Of a stretch of DNA of 33,997 bases, positions 7,862 to 16,161 are shown one piece after another. The stretch covers positions 1-33,997 of the forward strand of contig CANGNA010000050.1 of NCBI GenBank assembly GCA_947455215.1, written 5' to 3'. Origin of the DNA: Chitinophagaceae bacterium (GTDB lineage Bacteria; Bacteroidota; Bacteroidia; Chitinophagales; Chitinophagaceae). Below the pieces are notes generated by a model. It was not told the origin of the DNA. It saw only the letters and a list, made by a program, of their open reading frames with translations, and made no database searches. Each line of letters starts with the position of its first letter. Positions within the stretch are counted from its first letter, which is position 1. Made by a program: the position numbers and the translations under genes.

Positions 7862-8500
7862 TTATGCGGCGAGGTTGCTTTTACCGATGTTGCAGGTGTG
7901 GCAGAGGGTTTGCAGGTTGCTGATGGTATTTGTGCCACCCTTGCTGTGGGGGATAATGTGATCGATATGGAGGGTGATGCCGGGTGTTTGGGCCGGGCTG
8001 GCCCCGCAGTGTATGCACCTGAAGTTGTCTCGCTTCATGACGAGGTGCCTGGTACGCCAGGGGATGTTTCTTGAGTTTTTTTCTTGTTTGTGCGTGTGGG
8101 TTTGTGTGCGAGGAGTGATTTGTGCTACGGCCAGCCGAAGTGCTTCGCTCCATTTGCCGAAGACGCGTATATATGGTTTGCGGCCATATTTAGAGTGTGG
8201 CGGGGTGAGATCGGACAGGGTGGGTTGTCGGCCGAGGATGTTCCATAGGGATACAATGTTGCTGAGGAGATGGGAAGGTGGTATGTTGGTGACGCGGGCG
8301 GGCCGGAGGCCGGCCTGGGCGAGTGCCTGGTTCCAACTGCCGAAGCGGCGTAGGTATATGGACGGGTAGTAGCGCCCGGTGTGCAGGTACTGTTTGTAGG
8401 TGAGGGTAGTGGTGTTGAGCTGTTGGGCTACAAGGATAAGGTCTTGCAGGAGGGTTTGGTTGGTGGCACGACAAGCGTAACCGTTGAGTGTGACGGACAT
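7862..8500 (-). CDS. HNH endonuclease with homing-endonuclease-associated repeats
   Basis: A 212-aa nuclease. Residues about 15-130 hold two related helical units, each with an FGSWNQAL- or FGKWSEAL-type core (about 53-60 and 115-122), which is the pattern of the homing-endonuclease-associated HNH repeat. The C-terminal 60 residues are a complete HNH domain: FRCIHC, then LHIDHIIPHSKGG, NLQTLCHTC and N, with the four zinc-ligand cysteines and the catalytic His present. It is followed on the same strand by mod, about 200 bp away, and has its own promoter (8599-8630). A defence role as a stand-alone, McrA-like restriction nuclease would suit the location, but a domesticated homing endonuclease is equally possible. 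No intron or intein that it could have mobilised is visible. Confidence 0.88.
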   Translation of the reverse strand: MSVTLNGYACRATNQTLLQDLILVAQQLNTTTLTYKQYLHTGRYYPSIYLRRFGSWNQALAQAGLRPARVTNIPPSHLLSNIVSLWNILGRQPTLSDLTPPHSKYGRKPYIRVFGKWSEALRLAVAQITPRTQTHTHKQEKNSRNIPWRTRHLVMKRDNFRCIHCGASPAQTPGITLHIDHIIPHSKGGTNTISNLQTLCHTCNIGKSNLAA

Positions 8501-8598
8501 GGTTGAAGGAGAATAGGGTAGGTGAATAATATTGTTTGCTGCTGGTGTTTATGGGTTGGGCGGACTGGTGTGTTTCATAGTTTTTTGTTTTTGGAGGG

Positions 8599-8630
8599 CA
8601 AATGTAGGTGATGTATTGACACACCCCAAA
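8599..8630 (-). promoter_or_regulatory. Bacteroidota promoter for the HNH nuclease gene
   Basis: On the minus strand, TTTG (8630-8627), a 20-bp spacer and TACATTTG (8606-8599) match the Bacteroidota -33 TTTG / -7 TAnnTTTG promoter. Transcription would start near 8595, giving a leader of about 95 nt before the ATG at 8500. Confidence 0.6.
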
Positions 8631-8739
8631 AAGCGATAGGTATTGCGGGAGGGTGGTATAGATAAAACGCATTATCCACAAAAAGTGGTTTTTTTATGTT
8701 GTATTAAAATAAGTTGATGTTAGTAGCTCATGTGGTTAC

Positions 8740-9012
8740 CGGCGAGTCCTCGCCAATGCGCATTGCTATACTTTCGAGAGACTCCCCGGGGACAGAAAAT
8801 TGCAGATTTCGCCGAGCTGATGCGCAAGCGAGATGCTTTCGACCAGTTGATGTTTTTTGTCTGAACCATGATTTACAGGATTGGAGGATTGTCAGGATAT
8901 CGCGTGGTGGTTTAGGCCAGTATTGCGTGAGTGTTCGGCGATTCGGAGATCGCCTATACCTGCGACGAAATTGCAGATTTGGCCGAGCTGATGCGTAAGC
9001 GAGACGCTTGCA
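8740..9012 (+). repeat. Degenerate repeat modules between the HNH promoter and the right direct repeat
   Basis: The gene-free stretch 8631-9054 holds fragments of repeats seen elsewhere. A GAGTCCTCGC...GAGAGACTCC segment (8747-8790) resembles part of the 171-bp tandem repeat at 10601-11284. Two copies of ATTGCAGATTTnGCCGAGCTGATGCGnAAGCGAGA (around 8799-8832 and 8969-9003) are variants of another part of that repeat, and GGAGATCGCCTA at 8945 also matches it. The AAGCGAGACGCTT hairpin recurs at 24211-24257. No convincing gene is present. Confidence 0.6.
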
Positions 9013-9054
9013 GGGGTATGGCCAGTTTAGGTGAGAGCCATAGAGCGGATAGAG

Positions 9055-9245
9055 TTGTAACGCCGGACGGAATCCGGCTACCGGGTGCTGCCGTAGCTAT
9101 AAGCTACGGCAAACGGGGCTGGATGGTACGGCAAACGGACGGCACGTGCGGTTAAGCCCCGGGGTTGAAACCCCGGACTATGATAGCCCGCCCTTACCTG
9201 CCAGCGGCAGACGGGCAGGGCGGCACAGTGGAGCTGTACAGTGCC
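9055..9245 (+). repeat. Right direct repeat of the defence block (hairpin modules A-B-C-D)
   Basis: The same four modules as at 383-595, in the same order and orientation: GCCGGACGGAATCCGGC (9062-9078), GCCGTAGCT-ATA-AGCTACGGC (9090-9110), CCGGGGTT-GA-AACCCCGG (9159-9176), and CTGCC-AGC-GGCAG inside CGCCC/GGGCG (9189-9222), again ending in ACAGTG. Together the two copies bracket the complete HNH-type III RM block. Either they are recombination boundaries or the block happens to lie between two copies of a dispersed repeat. Confidence 0.8.
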
Positions 9246-9272
9246 GGGGTATTTATCAGGGGGTGCTGCAGA

Positions 9273-10052
9273 TCACTTGGCTACATCTTGTATTTTCCGG
9301 GTCACTTTTACTACGATGGATCGTGGGAGGAACCTGACGGAGTTGGCCATGATATAATTGAGGAGTCCGTGTATGGCTACTGTTTTTCCTTTCATCATGG
9401 CGCGATAGCCGTATTCTGCCACTTCTTTTGAGGAGGGTAGTTTTCTGCCTTTGACGAGTGCGCTGTTTTCCATGGCTGCTGCTGCCTGGAAGCCGCTTTC
9501 GGTAGCGCCGGGACACAGGGCGGTAACGGTAACGCCCTTGTCGCGCACTTCGTTATCTATTGCTTCTGAAAAGCTAAGCACGTATGCTTTGGTAGCATAG
9601 TATACTGCCATTGTAGGGCCCGATTGGAACGCTGCTGTGGACGCTACATTCATGATCTTGCCATTGCCACGCTTCACCATATCTTTCAGGTATAGCTTAG
9701 TAAGTTGTGTAAGGCAGGTGATGTTGAGGTCTATCATCTGCTGCTCTTTATGCCAATCGGTTTCTGTAAACATGCCGAAATCGCCGAAGCCTGCATTGTT
9801 GATGAGATAGTTGATATTGATGTCGGCGCGGTTTGTTTCGTTGTATACATCTTGTGCTGCATCGCGGGCTGAGAGGTCTTTGGCCAGCACTATCACTTTT
9901 ATGCGATGCTTTTGTTCCAACTCCGCTTTTATCTCGCTGAGTTTGTTTGCAGAGCGTGCTACAAGTACCAGGTCGTCGCCGTTTGCGGCGTGTATGCGGG
10001 CCAGCTCCAGACCTATTCCATTGGATGCGCCGGTGATCAATGCGGTTGCCAT
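9273..10052 (-). CDS. Short-chain dehydrogenase/reductase (SDR family)
   Basis: A 259-aa classical SDR, a cytoplasmic NAD(P)-dependent oxidoreductase of unknown substrate. The cofactor motif TGASNGIG is at residues 7-14, NNAG follows in the fourth strand, and the catalytic Ser (NVASTAAF) and YxxxK (YYATK) are present. The C-terminus (TRKIQDVAK) and length are normal for the DltE/YqjQ-like subgroup. I start at the ATG at 10052, directly before the Rossmann motif; an upstream in-frame ATG at 10112 would add a 20-residue non-family extension across the promoter region. It is divergent from the MerR gene with 115 bp between, which suggests that the regulator controls it. Confidence 0.92.
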   Translation of the reverse strand: MATALITGASNGIGLELARIHAANGDDLVLVARSANKLSEIKAELEQKHRIKVIVLAKDLSARDAAQDVYNETNRADININYLINNAGFGDFGMFTETDWHKEQQMIDLNITCLTQLTKLYLKDMVKRGNGKIMNVASTAAFQSGPTMAVYYATKAYVLSFSEAIDNEVRDKGVTVTALCPGATESGFQAAAAMENSALVKGRKLPSSKEVAEYGYRAMMKGKTVAIHGLLNYIMANSVRFLPRSIVVKVTRKIQDVAK

Positions 10053-10115
10053 TTTGTTTGCGTTTTTAAAGTATACTGCAAAAATGGGAGAAGGTTTTAA
10101 AACTACCAACATTAG

Positions 10116-10130
10116 AGTATGGTCTATACT
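10116..10130. promoter_or_regulatory. Candidate MerR-family operator
   Basis: A perfect dyad AGTAT-GGTCT-ATACT lies in the SDR/merR intergenic region, ending on the -33 TTTG of the merR promoter. The same half-sites abut as AGTATACT at 10070-10077, nearer the SDR start. Two related palindromes in a 115-bp divergent promoter region suggest control of both genes by the adjacent regulator. This is an inference from symmetry only. Confidence 0.4.
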
Positions 10131-10160
10131 TTGCTTATTTTTTGTTAATACTTATTTTTG
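10130..10160 (+). promoter_or_regulatory. Bacteroidota promoter for the MerR gene
   Basis: TTTG (10130-10133), a 19-bp spacer and TATTTTTG (10153-10160) match the Bacteroidota consensus. The -7 box ends only 7 nt before the ATG at 10168, so the transcript should be leaderless or nearly so. Confidence 0.6.
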
Positions 10161-10167
10161 GGTCATT

Positions 10168-10530
10168 ATGCTTATCAGTGAATTATCTAAACGCACCGGA
10201 GTTACTGCGCACACCATAAGGTTCTATGAAAAGATGGGCCTGATAAAGGGTGAAAGAAATGCGGAAGTACGATCAAACAATTATTTTCATTACAATGAAG
10301 CGTGTGTAGAAAAGTTGCTGCTGATAAGGGATGCAAAGTCGATAGGCTTTACGCTGAATGAGATAGGTGAACTTATAGATGCGTGGTATAGCGATGGTAT
10401 CACCATACCGGATAAGTTAGTGATACTGGACAATAAGCTGCAGGATATCGATGGAAAGATAGCTGAGTTAAAACAGATGAAAAAGCTGATCTCGCAATTC
10501 AGAAAGAGTGTGCAGGATGAGGAGTGTTGA
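10168..10530 (+). CDS. MerR family transcriptional regulator
   Basis: A 120-aa MerR-type regulator. Residues 2-26 are the winged helix-turn-helix (LISELSKRTGVTAHTIRFYE), followed by the second wing/helix region (NYFHYNEACVEKLLLIRDAK) and a C-terminal coiled-coil dimerisation helix (about 80-112). The usual metal-binding cysteine pattern is absent: the two Cys are in EACVEK and at the last residue. The effector is therefore more likely organic or redox, or unknown. The reading frame is open much further upstream, but that part is antisense to the SDR gene; the ATG at 10168 gives the canonical MerR N-terminus. It is divergent from the SDR gene, which is its probable target, and probably autoregulated through the dyad at 10116. 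Confidence 0.9.
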   Translation: MLISELSKRTGVTAHTIRFYEKMGLIKGERNAEVRSNNYFHYNEACVEKLLLIRDAKSIGFTLNEIGELIDAWYSDGITIPDKLVILDNKLQDIDGKIAELKQMKKLISQFRKSVQDEEC

Positions 10531-10600
10531 TGGGGGGGACTAGCCTGAGCTATTACAAGATGTCGGACAAGATCCGGCTGCCGGTTAAACTGGTATTGAG

Positions 10601-11284
10601 GTTATTCGGCGATCTGGAGATCGCCTACACCTACGACGAAATTGCAAATTTCGCCGAACTGGCAAAGAGGGGGAGTTTCCCATGTTTTTGTAGTGCTCGT
10701 GTGGTTATCGCCGAGTCCTCGCTTACGCACGGTGGCCAGGCTTCGAGAGACCCGGCGAGGACACAACAACTTGAGGTTATTTGGCGATCTGGAGATCGCC
10801 TACACCTACGACGAAATTGCAAATTTCGCCGAACCGGCAAAGAGGGAGTTTCCCATGTTTTTGTAGTGCTCGTGTGGTTATCGCCGAGTCCTCGCTTGCG
10901 CACGATGGCGAGGCTTCGAGAGACCCGGCGAGGACACAAACTTGAGGTTATTCGGCGATCTGGAGATCGCCTACACCTACGACGAAATTGCAAATTTCGC
11001 CAAACTGGCAAAGAGGGAGTTTCCCATGTTTTTGTAGTGCTCGTGTGGTTATCGCCGAGTCCTCGCTTGCGCGCGGTGGCGAGGCTTCGAGAGACCCGGC
11101 GAGGACACAACCTTGAGGTTATTCGGCGATCTGGAGATCGCCTACACCTACGACGAAATTGCAAATTTCGCCAAACCGGCAAAGCGGGGAGTTTCCCATG
11201 TTTTTGTAGTGCTCGTGTGGTTATCGCCGAGTCCTCGCTTGCGCACGGTGGCCTGGCTTCGAGAGACTCCGCGAGGACACAAAA
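10601..11284 (+). repeat. Tandem array, four copies of a 171-175 bp repeat
   Basis: Near-identical units start at 10601, 10776, 10947 and 11118 (spacings 175, 171, 171). Each unit holds three nested palindromes: GGCGATC-TGGA-GATCGCC, CGAAATT-GCA-AATTTCG, and an outer stem GTCCTCGC...GCGAGGAC (11059-11066 with 11099-11106 in unit 3) enclosing a variable arm. Because 171 is a multiple of 3, long frames stay open on both strands (10524-11300 plus, 10631-11425 minus). I judge them non-coding because they are mutually overlapping translations of the palindromes. A single partial unit recurs at 29919-30000 and diverged pieces at 8745-9005. This fills the gap between the MerR gene and the large surface protein, apart from the short elements at 11301-11398. 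Confidence 0.9.
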
Positions 11285-11300
11285 TCGGCACACTATATGA

Positions 11301-11338
11301 AGCCTCACCCAGGCCCTCTCCAAAGGAGAGGGAGGTGT
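11301..11338 (+). repeat. CCTCACCC-AGGCCCTCTCC hairpin repeat (family F)
   Basis: GGCCCTCTCC followed by GGAGAGGGAGGTG is one of several dispersed copies in the window (also 24400, 28009, 30012 and 32812-32960). It lies between the tandem array and the 3' end of the surface-protein gene. A further 18-bp match, TACAAACGCGGACCAGTT at 11381-11398, is half of the palindrome at 16712-16734. Confidence 0.6.
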
Positions 11339-11447
11339 ACTGCCGCGGAATGATATCGACTTTTGATATACAATTGGTATTACAAACGCGGACCAGTTCA
11401 AGGTTGCCCAGTTTTCACCCATCAAGCGACTGCTGTGTGAACATGCG

Positions 11448-14400
11448 TTATTTTACGAGGGTTACGTCGCCTTTAAATTCGAGGATATGATCGTGGCGGT
11501 TGCCACAGTATAGCCTGATGTAATAGTAATAAGTGCCGATATCGCAAGGCTCGTCTTTATACGAACCATTCCAGCCTTCGGTTATTTGCTTGGTGAAGAA
11601 TACGCGCTCGCCGAAGCGGTTGTATACCGAGAATTCTATCAACTCAATATCGCCCTTGTATACCAGGCGGTAGAGGTCGTTATGTCCATCGCCGTTGGGT
11701 GAGAATGCATTGGGCAGGAAGGGTGTGCAACAGTTGTCGTAAGTGATGGTAGCTGTTGCGGAGTCGCTACAGTTATGCGCATCTTTAACGTACACGGTAT
11801 AGTCGCCATTGGGCAGATTGGCAATGAATGAAGCAGTGTCTGCATTAAGGTTCCACAGGTAGGTGTATGGCAGTGTGCCGCCTGTAACATTGGCCACAAC
11901 AACACCCTGTGTTTCGAGGCCCAGGCAGCTATTGGGTGTGATAGTAGTAGTGACCTTTACACTATCGGGTTGAGGAATGTTGATGAGCGAATCTTTAGTA
12001 CAATTCTTGGCATCGGTAATGGTTGCGGTATAGTTGCCGGCCATAAGCGCGGTGAAGATGTTGGGGGCTGTGGTTGGCACCATGCCGCTAAGTGAATAGG
12101 TGAGTGGCGGGTTGCCACCGCTGCCGTATATGATGATGCCGCCATCCTGCCGGCCGGCGCAGCCTGCGGAGGTAATGGTGAAGCTATCGTAGTTGATATG
12201 TGGGTAGCCGATGAGCGTGAGTGTAGTGTCGGTAGTGCACCCGTGGGCATCTTTGATGAATATAGTATAAGTGCCCTCGGTAAGTGTGTTGAATGTTGTG
12301 CCGGACACGAAAGTTATATTGTCTTTTGAGTATTGATAAGGCGTGGTGCCCCCGCCGGCGGTAATAGTTATAGCACCATCGGCATAGCCCTGGCAGGTAG
12401 GGTTAGTGACAGTAACAGATGCTATAACAAGTGTGGCTGGTTGCGTTAATGTAACCGAAGAATCGACAGCACAGCCGTGGCTATCCTGTACGTGTAGGGC
12501 GTATGTGCCTGCGGTGAAGCCAGTGAGTGTAGCCGATGCCTGGAAGGCGCCACTACCTGATGCATATTGATATGCGGGCGTGCCACCGGCAGCAGTAACC
12601 GTTACCATACCATCGGCACCGCCATTGCAGGAGATGTTGGTAATATCGAGCGCATTAATAGTAAGTGGTGATGGTTGGCCAATGACGACCACTGTTTGAC
12701 GGACGCAGTTGTGTGCATCCTGAACGGCTACGGTATAGGTGCCTGCGGCAAGGTTTGTAAACGTAGCAGCAGCGCTGAATGTGCCGCCATTGATGGCATA
12801 TGTATAAGGCGCAGTGCCGCCAGCACCTGTGGCTGTAGCTGTGCCATCGGTATACCCATAGCATGATGGCTGAGTGGTAGTGACCGCTATAAGTACCAGT
12901 GATGGCTGTGTGACAGTAATAGTAGTATCGCCGATGCAACCAACAGCATCGCGGATATGGAAGGTATTGGCACCAGCCGATATGCCGGTAAATGTATTGG
13001 TGGTGCTATAGCTGCCCGTGCTGAAAGCATAGTTGTATGGCGATGTGCCGGTGGTGCCGGTAACGGTAACAATACCATTGGCATCGCCATTGCACAGCGG
13101 CGGAGTGACCGCAAATGATGCCATGATATGCACCAGGTTGGTGATGGTAAGTGTAGTATCGGCAATGCAGCCATTGACATCGCGGATGTGGAAGGTGTAA
13201 GTGCCTGCTGCCAATGGTGAGAAGGTAGGCGAAGCGCCATATGTACCAGTGCCCCGAGCATAGACATAGGCAGGGGTTCCGCCTGTGCCGGATAGGGTTA
13301 CCACGCCATCGGCCAGGTTTTGACAGTGCGATGGGGTGACGGTGGCGCCAGGGATAACACTTGGCGGATTGACAAGGGTGACGGTAGTATCTTTTATGCA
13401 GCCATTGGCATCTTTGATGTGCAGTGTGTAAGTGCCTGCCGCCAATGCGGTAAATATGCCGGACGCGCCGTAGGTGCCGGTATTGATAGCATAAGTGTAA
13501 CCGGGAGTGCCACCCGAAGCATAGATGTGCAGGACTCCATCGGCAACGCCGTTACACAGCGGCAGTTGCACGGATACAGAATCGGCAGCTACAGCGGCAG
13601 GCTCTGTAATGGTGATGGTAGCGGTGGCAATGCAATTGTTGGCATCCTGAACGGTAACGGTATGTGTGCCGGCAAGGAGGCCTGATATTGTTGATGACGC
13701 TCCGTATGTGCCGCCATCGATAGCGTAGGTGTAACCAGGAGTGCCGCCAGAGGCCGTGATGCTTACGCCGCCTGTAGCCGAGCCGTGGCACGTGGCAGCG
13801 GACGGGGTAGTGGCTATGGTTACCGGTGTGGGTTGAGTGATGGTAATGGTAGTATCGAAGAAGCAGGATTGCGGATCGGTAATGTGGAATGTGTACGTGC
13901 CCTGGCCCAATGTAAATGAGCCGAATGGACCGAATGCGCCGGTATTATATGCATAGGCATATGGTATGCCAAAGCCGCCGATACCAGCAACAGTAACCGT
14001 AGATGTGCCGCCATAGCAGGCTATGGGTGTAGCAGATATGCTGCCATGCAGGTATTGAGAATCGACAAAGGATAGTGTGGTGTCTTTGATGCAGCCATTG
14101 GCATTTTTGACGTGGAAGGTATATGTGCCGGCTGTAAGGTTATCGAACGTATCGGTAGCGGAATAAGCACCTGAACCCATAGCATACGTGTATGGCGCTA
14201 TGCTGTTGTAGCCCACAATGATGACACGGCCATTAGCATAGCCATTGCAGGTGGAGCGGCGGACAGCAACGGACAAGAGTATTGGCGCGGTGGCTGCAAT
14301 ACTTACAGAAGTGTCTTTGACACAGTTATTGGCATCGCGGATGTGCAGTACATATACACCTGCAGTAAGCCCGGTGAATGAGCCCGATGAAGTGTAGCCA

Positions 14401-15995
14401 CCTGCGCCCAGCGCATACGTGAATGGCGCAGTGCCGGCAGTGCCGATAACGGAGATAGTTGCATTAGCATCGCCGGTGCATAGTGGCGGTGTGATGGTAA
14501 CAGTGCCCGATGGTAGCGGTGGTGCGGCGAAGGTGACTGTAGTGTCTTTATAACAAGATACGCTGTTGTAGGTACGGATAGTGTATGTGCCGGGGTTAAG
14601 GCTATCGGTAAGCGTAGCAGTGAGCCCGGTGAATGTTTGCACAGTAGTAGCACCCTGCAGTATGTTGATGCTCCATGGACCAGATACGGTGCCGGGTGTG
14701 AGCGTAAAGACCGCCTTGCGAGTGCAGGTAGCGGCTGATATAAAGTTGAAGGCTAATGATGGTGCGGGCAGTACATTGATGGTATAAGCTATAGATTGCC
14801 TGCTGGCAATAGGGCAGCCACGATCCTGATAATTGACAAAGAAAGTGTACGTGCCGGGCGTGACGCCTGTGGTGTTCCAGAAAAAGGTGCCCTGCGGCGC
14901 TGCTGTATTATTGTTGACGATATTAAAAGTGGCGCCGGTTGGCAGGCCGCTGGCGGTCATGCTGATGGTGTCGCCGTCGGCATCGGTAGGGTTGATATGA
15001 AAGGAGAACGCACCCACATTGTTACAGATATTGATCTGCGTGCCGCCTGAGAGTGAACCGCCTGTAGGGGCGCTCATGCTGCCCGTGGGTGGGTTGTTTG
15101 TACATGGGCTGAGGACGACAATGGTCATCTCTCGCTGGCTGGTGCCGCGGAGCACGCCACCTACCGTTTCGCGAACGTTATATACCACATCGGCACGCTG
15201 TGCAATGTTGGGCGTAAAGCTGAGCTGGCCGTTGGTAGGTGTAAAAGAGAATGTGCCGGCTGTAACGCCGAGTGGTGCTGTTGGTCCGTAGGGCCATACA
15301 TAATTGACACTGACACCTGTTGCCGCATCGATAGCAGACACAAGATCGAACGAGAGCACATCGCCATTGGGGTCGACAGCGGCAGGGTTGTAATTGGCCG
15401 GTGTGTTAACGCAGAAATAAGGTGTGGGTATGGTGTTGTACAGGGGGCTGGAATTGCCGCCGGGTGTATTGTTGAGCGTATCGACAAGGGATATGGTAGA
15501 GCCTGTGCCCGGTATGTTGATGTTGGTAATGGCATTGCTGCGGCCTGCCGAAGAGGTGCCACCCATATTGCCATTGAACAAAAAGCGCCAAACCGTAGAG
15601 GTGGTGGATAAGGTAATATTGCCCTGGTAAATGAATTTTTTGATGCCGGGCAGTGAACTTGAAGTATTGGAGCAAGTGGTATTGCCGAGCTGCGATGGGC
15701 AGACGGGCGATACCTCGACCCCATTGGTTGGTGGTTGCACGGTGAGCGTCATAGAGCTGACATATGTGCTGCCGTTGTATACTTCGATGGTAGGGGATGA
15801 GGTAGACAGGTTATAGAATGCGCTGCCAGAACAATCGCCATATACAGCAAGGGTAACGGTATATACATTGCCACCGACATTAGTATAGTACAGATCGACC
15901 CCGAAGATATGCGAGGCCTGTGCACTCGCCGAGGCCAGTATGCAGGTGATAGTAACCAGCAGGCAGCGGAACAGGTATAATGAATAGTTGCGCAT
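11448..15995 (-). CDS. Large SprB-repeat surface protein with type B T9SS sorting domain
   Basis: A 1515-aa exported protein. It has a signal peptide (about 1-27, cleaved near ASAQA-SHIF), then an N-terminal beta-rich region (to about 500) with DPNGD and DADGD Ca-binding-like turns. Twelve SprB-type repeats of about 76 aa follow (about 506-1418), each beginning C-x-G-x-x-D/N-G, passing through GGTxPYTYA and AGTYTxHIxDxxGC, and ending at a Cys. Residues 1422-1515 are the gliding-motility-associated C-terminal domain (LPNAFSPNGDGHNDL; EFSVYNRFGERVF; GTYYYYIRL), which targets proteins through the type IX secretion system to the cell surface. By analogy with SprB-type adhesins it may be a motility or attachment adhesin. 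Neighbouring genes give no functional clue. Many overlapping frames on both strands are shadows of the repeats. Confidence 0.93.
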   Translation of the reverse strand: MRNYSLYLFRCLLVTITCILASASAQASHIFGVDLYYTNVGGNVYTVTLAVYGDCSGSAFYNLSTSSPTIEVYNGSTYVSSMTLTVQPPTNGVEVSPVCPSQLGNTTCSNTSSSLPGIKKFIYQGNITLSTTSTVWRFLFNGNMGGTSSAGRSNAITNINIPGTGSTISLVDTLNNTPGGNSSPLYNTIPTPYFCVNTPANYNPAAVDPNGDVLSFDLVSAIDAATGVSVNYVWPYGPTAPLGVTAGTFSFTPTNGQLSFTPNIAQRADVVYNVRETVGGVLRGTSQREMTIVVLSPCTNNPPTGSMSAPTGGSLSGGTQINICNNVGAFSFHINPTDADGDTISMTASGLPTGATFNIVNNNTAAPQGTFFWNTTGVTPGTYTFFVNYQDRGCPIASRQSIAYTINVLPAPSLAFNFISAATCTRKAVFTLTPGTVSGPWSINILQGATTVQTFTGLTATLTDSLNPGTYTIRTYNSVSCYKDTTVTFAAPPLPSGTVTITPPLCTGDANATISVIGTAGTAPFTYALGAGGYTSSGSFTGLTAGVYVLHIRDANNCVKDTSVSIAATAPILLSVAVRRSTCNGYANGRVIIVGYNSIAPYTYAMGSGAYSATDTFDNLTAGTYTFHVKNANGCIKDTTLSFVDSQYLHGSISATPIACYGGTSTVTVAGIGGFGIPYAYAYNTGAFGPFGSFTLGQGTYTFHITDPQSCFFDTTITITQPTPVTIATTPSAATCHGSATGGVSITASGGTPGYTYAIDGGTYGASSTISGLLAGTHTVTVQDANNCIATATITITEPAAVAADSVSVQLPLCNGVADGVLHIYASGGTPGYTYAINTGTYGASGIFTALAAGTYTLHIKDANGCIKDTTVTLVNPPSVIPGATVTPSHCQNLADGVVTLSGTGGTPAYVYARGTGTYGASPTFSPLAAGTYTFHIRDVNGCIADTTLTITNLVHIMASFAVTPPLCNGDANGIVTVTGTTGTSPYNYAFSTGSYSTTNTFTGISAGANTFHIRDAVGCIGDTTITVTQPSLVLIAVTTTQPSCYGYTDGTATATGAGGTAPYTYAINGGTFSAAATFTNLAAGTYTVAVQDAHNCVRQTVVVIGQPSPLTINALDITNISCNGGADGMVTVTAAGGTPAYQYASGSGAFQASATLTGFTAGTYALHVQDSHGCAVDSSVTLTQPATLVIASVTVTNPTCQGYADGAITITAGGGTTPYQYSKDNITFVSGTTFNTLTEGTYTIFIKDAHGCTTDTTLTLIGYPHINYDSFTITSAGCAGRQDGGIIIYGSGGNPPLTYSLSGMVPTTAPNIFTALMAGNYTATITDAKNCTKDSLINIPQPDSVKVTTTITPNSCLGLETQGVVVANVTGGTLPYTYLWNLNADTASFIANLPNGDYTVYVKDAHNCSDSATATITYDNCCTPFLPNAFSPNGDGHNDLYRLVYKGDIELIEFSVYNRFGERVFFTKQITEGWNGSYKDEPCDIGTYYYYIRLYCGNRHDHILEFKGDVTLVK

Positions 15996-16043
15996 GTAAT
16001 AAAAGCAAAAAGCCTGACAGGGGCTCTGTTATACTATGATATA

Positions 16044-16051
16044 CAAATATA
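16044..16051 (-). promoter_or_regulatory. -7 box for the SprB-repeat protein gene
   Basis: TATATTTG on the minus strand matches TAnnTTTG and lies 48 bp upstream of the ATG at 15995, giving a leader of about 45 nt. No clear -33 TTTG is seen at the proper distance. Confidence 0.4.
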
Positions 16052-16161
16052 GATTTATTTATGGTATCTTGAGGAGGGGTGAGGGTAATTGGCCACAAAA
16101 AGCTGGGGTGGGGGTGTCTGAATCAGAATTGGCCAGAATTTTAGAATTTACAGAATAGTTA

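Noticed and set aside
10601-11284. Possible CRISPR array
   Set aside because: Units are 171-175 bp and nearly identical over their full length, with no alternation of short repeats and unique spacers, and no cas genes are nearby.
10524-11425. Long overlapping open frames on both strands (258 and 264 codons)
   Set aside because: They arise because the 171-bp unit is a multiple of three and rich in palindromes; both strands give similar Arg-rich translations with no family likeness.
11448-15995. Many antisense and out-of-frame open frames inside the SprB-repeat gene
   Set aside because: Low-complexity Thr/Gly/Ala coding DNA leaves other frames open; none shows a domain or its own start signals.
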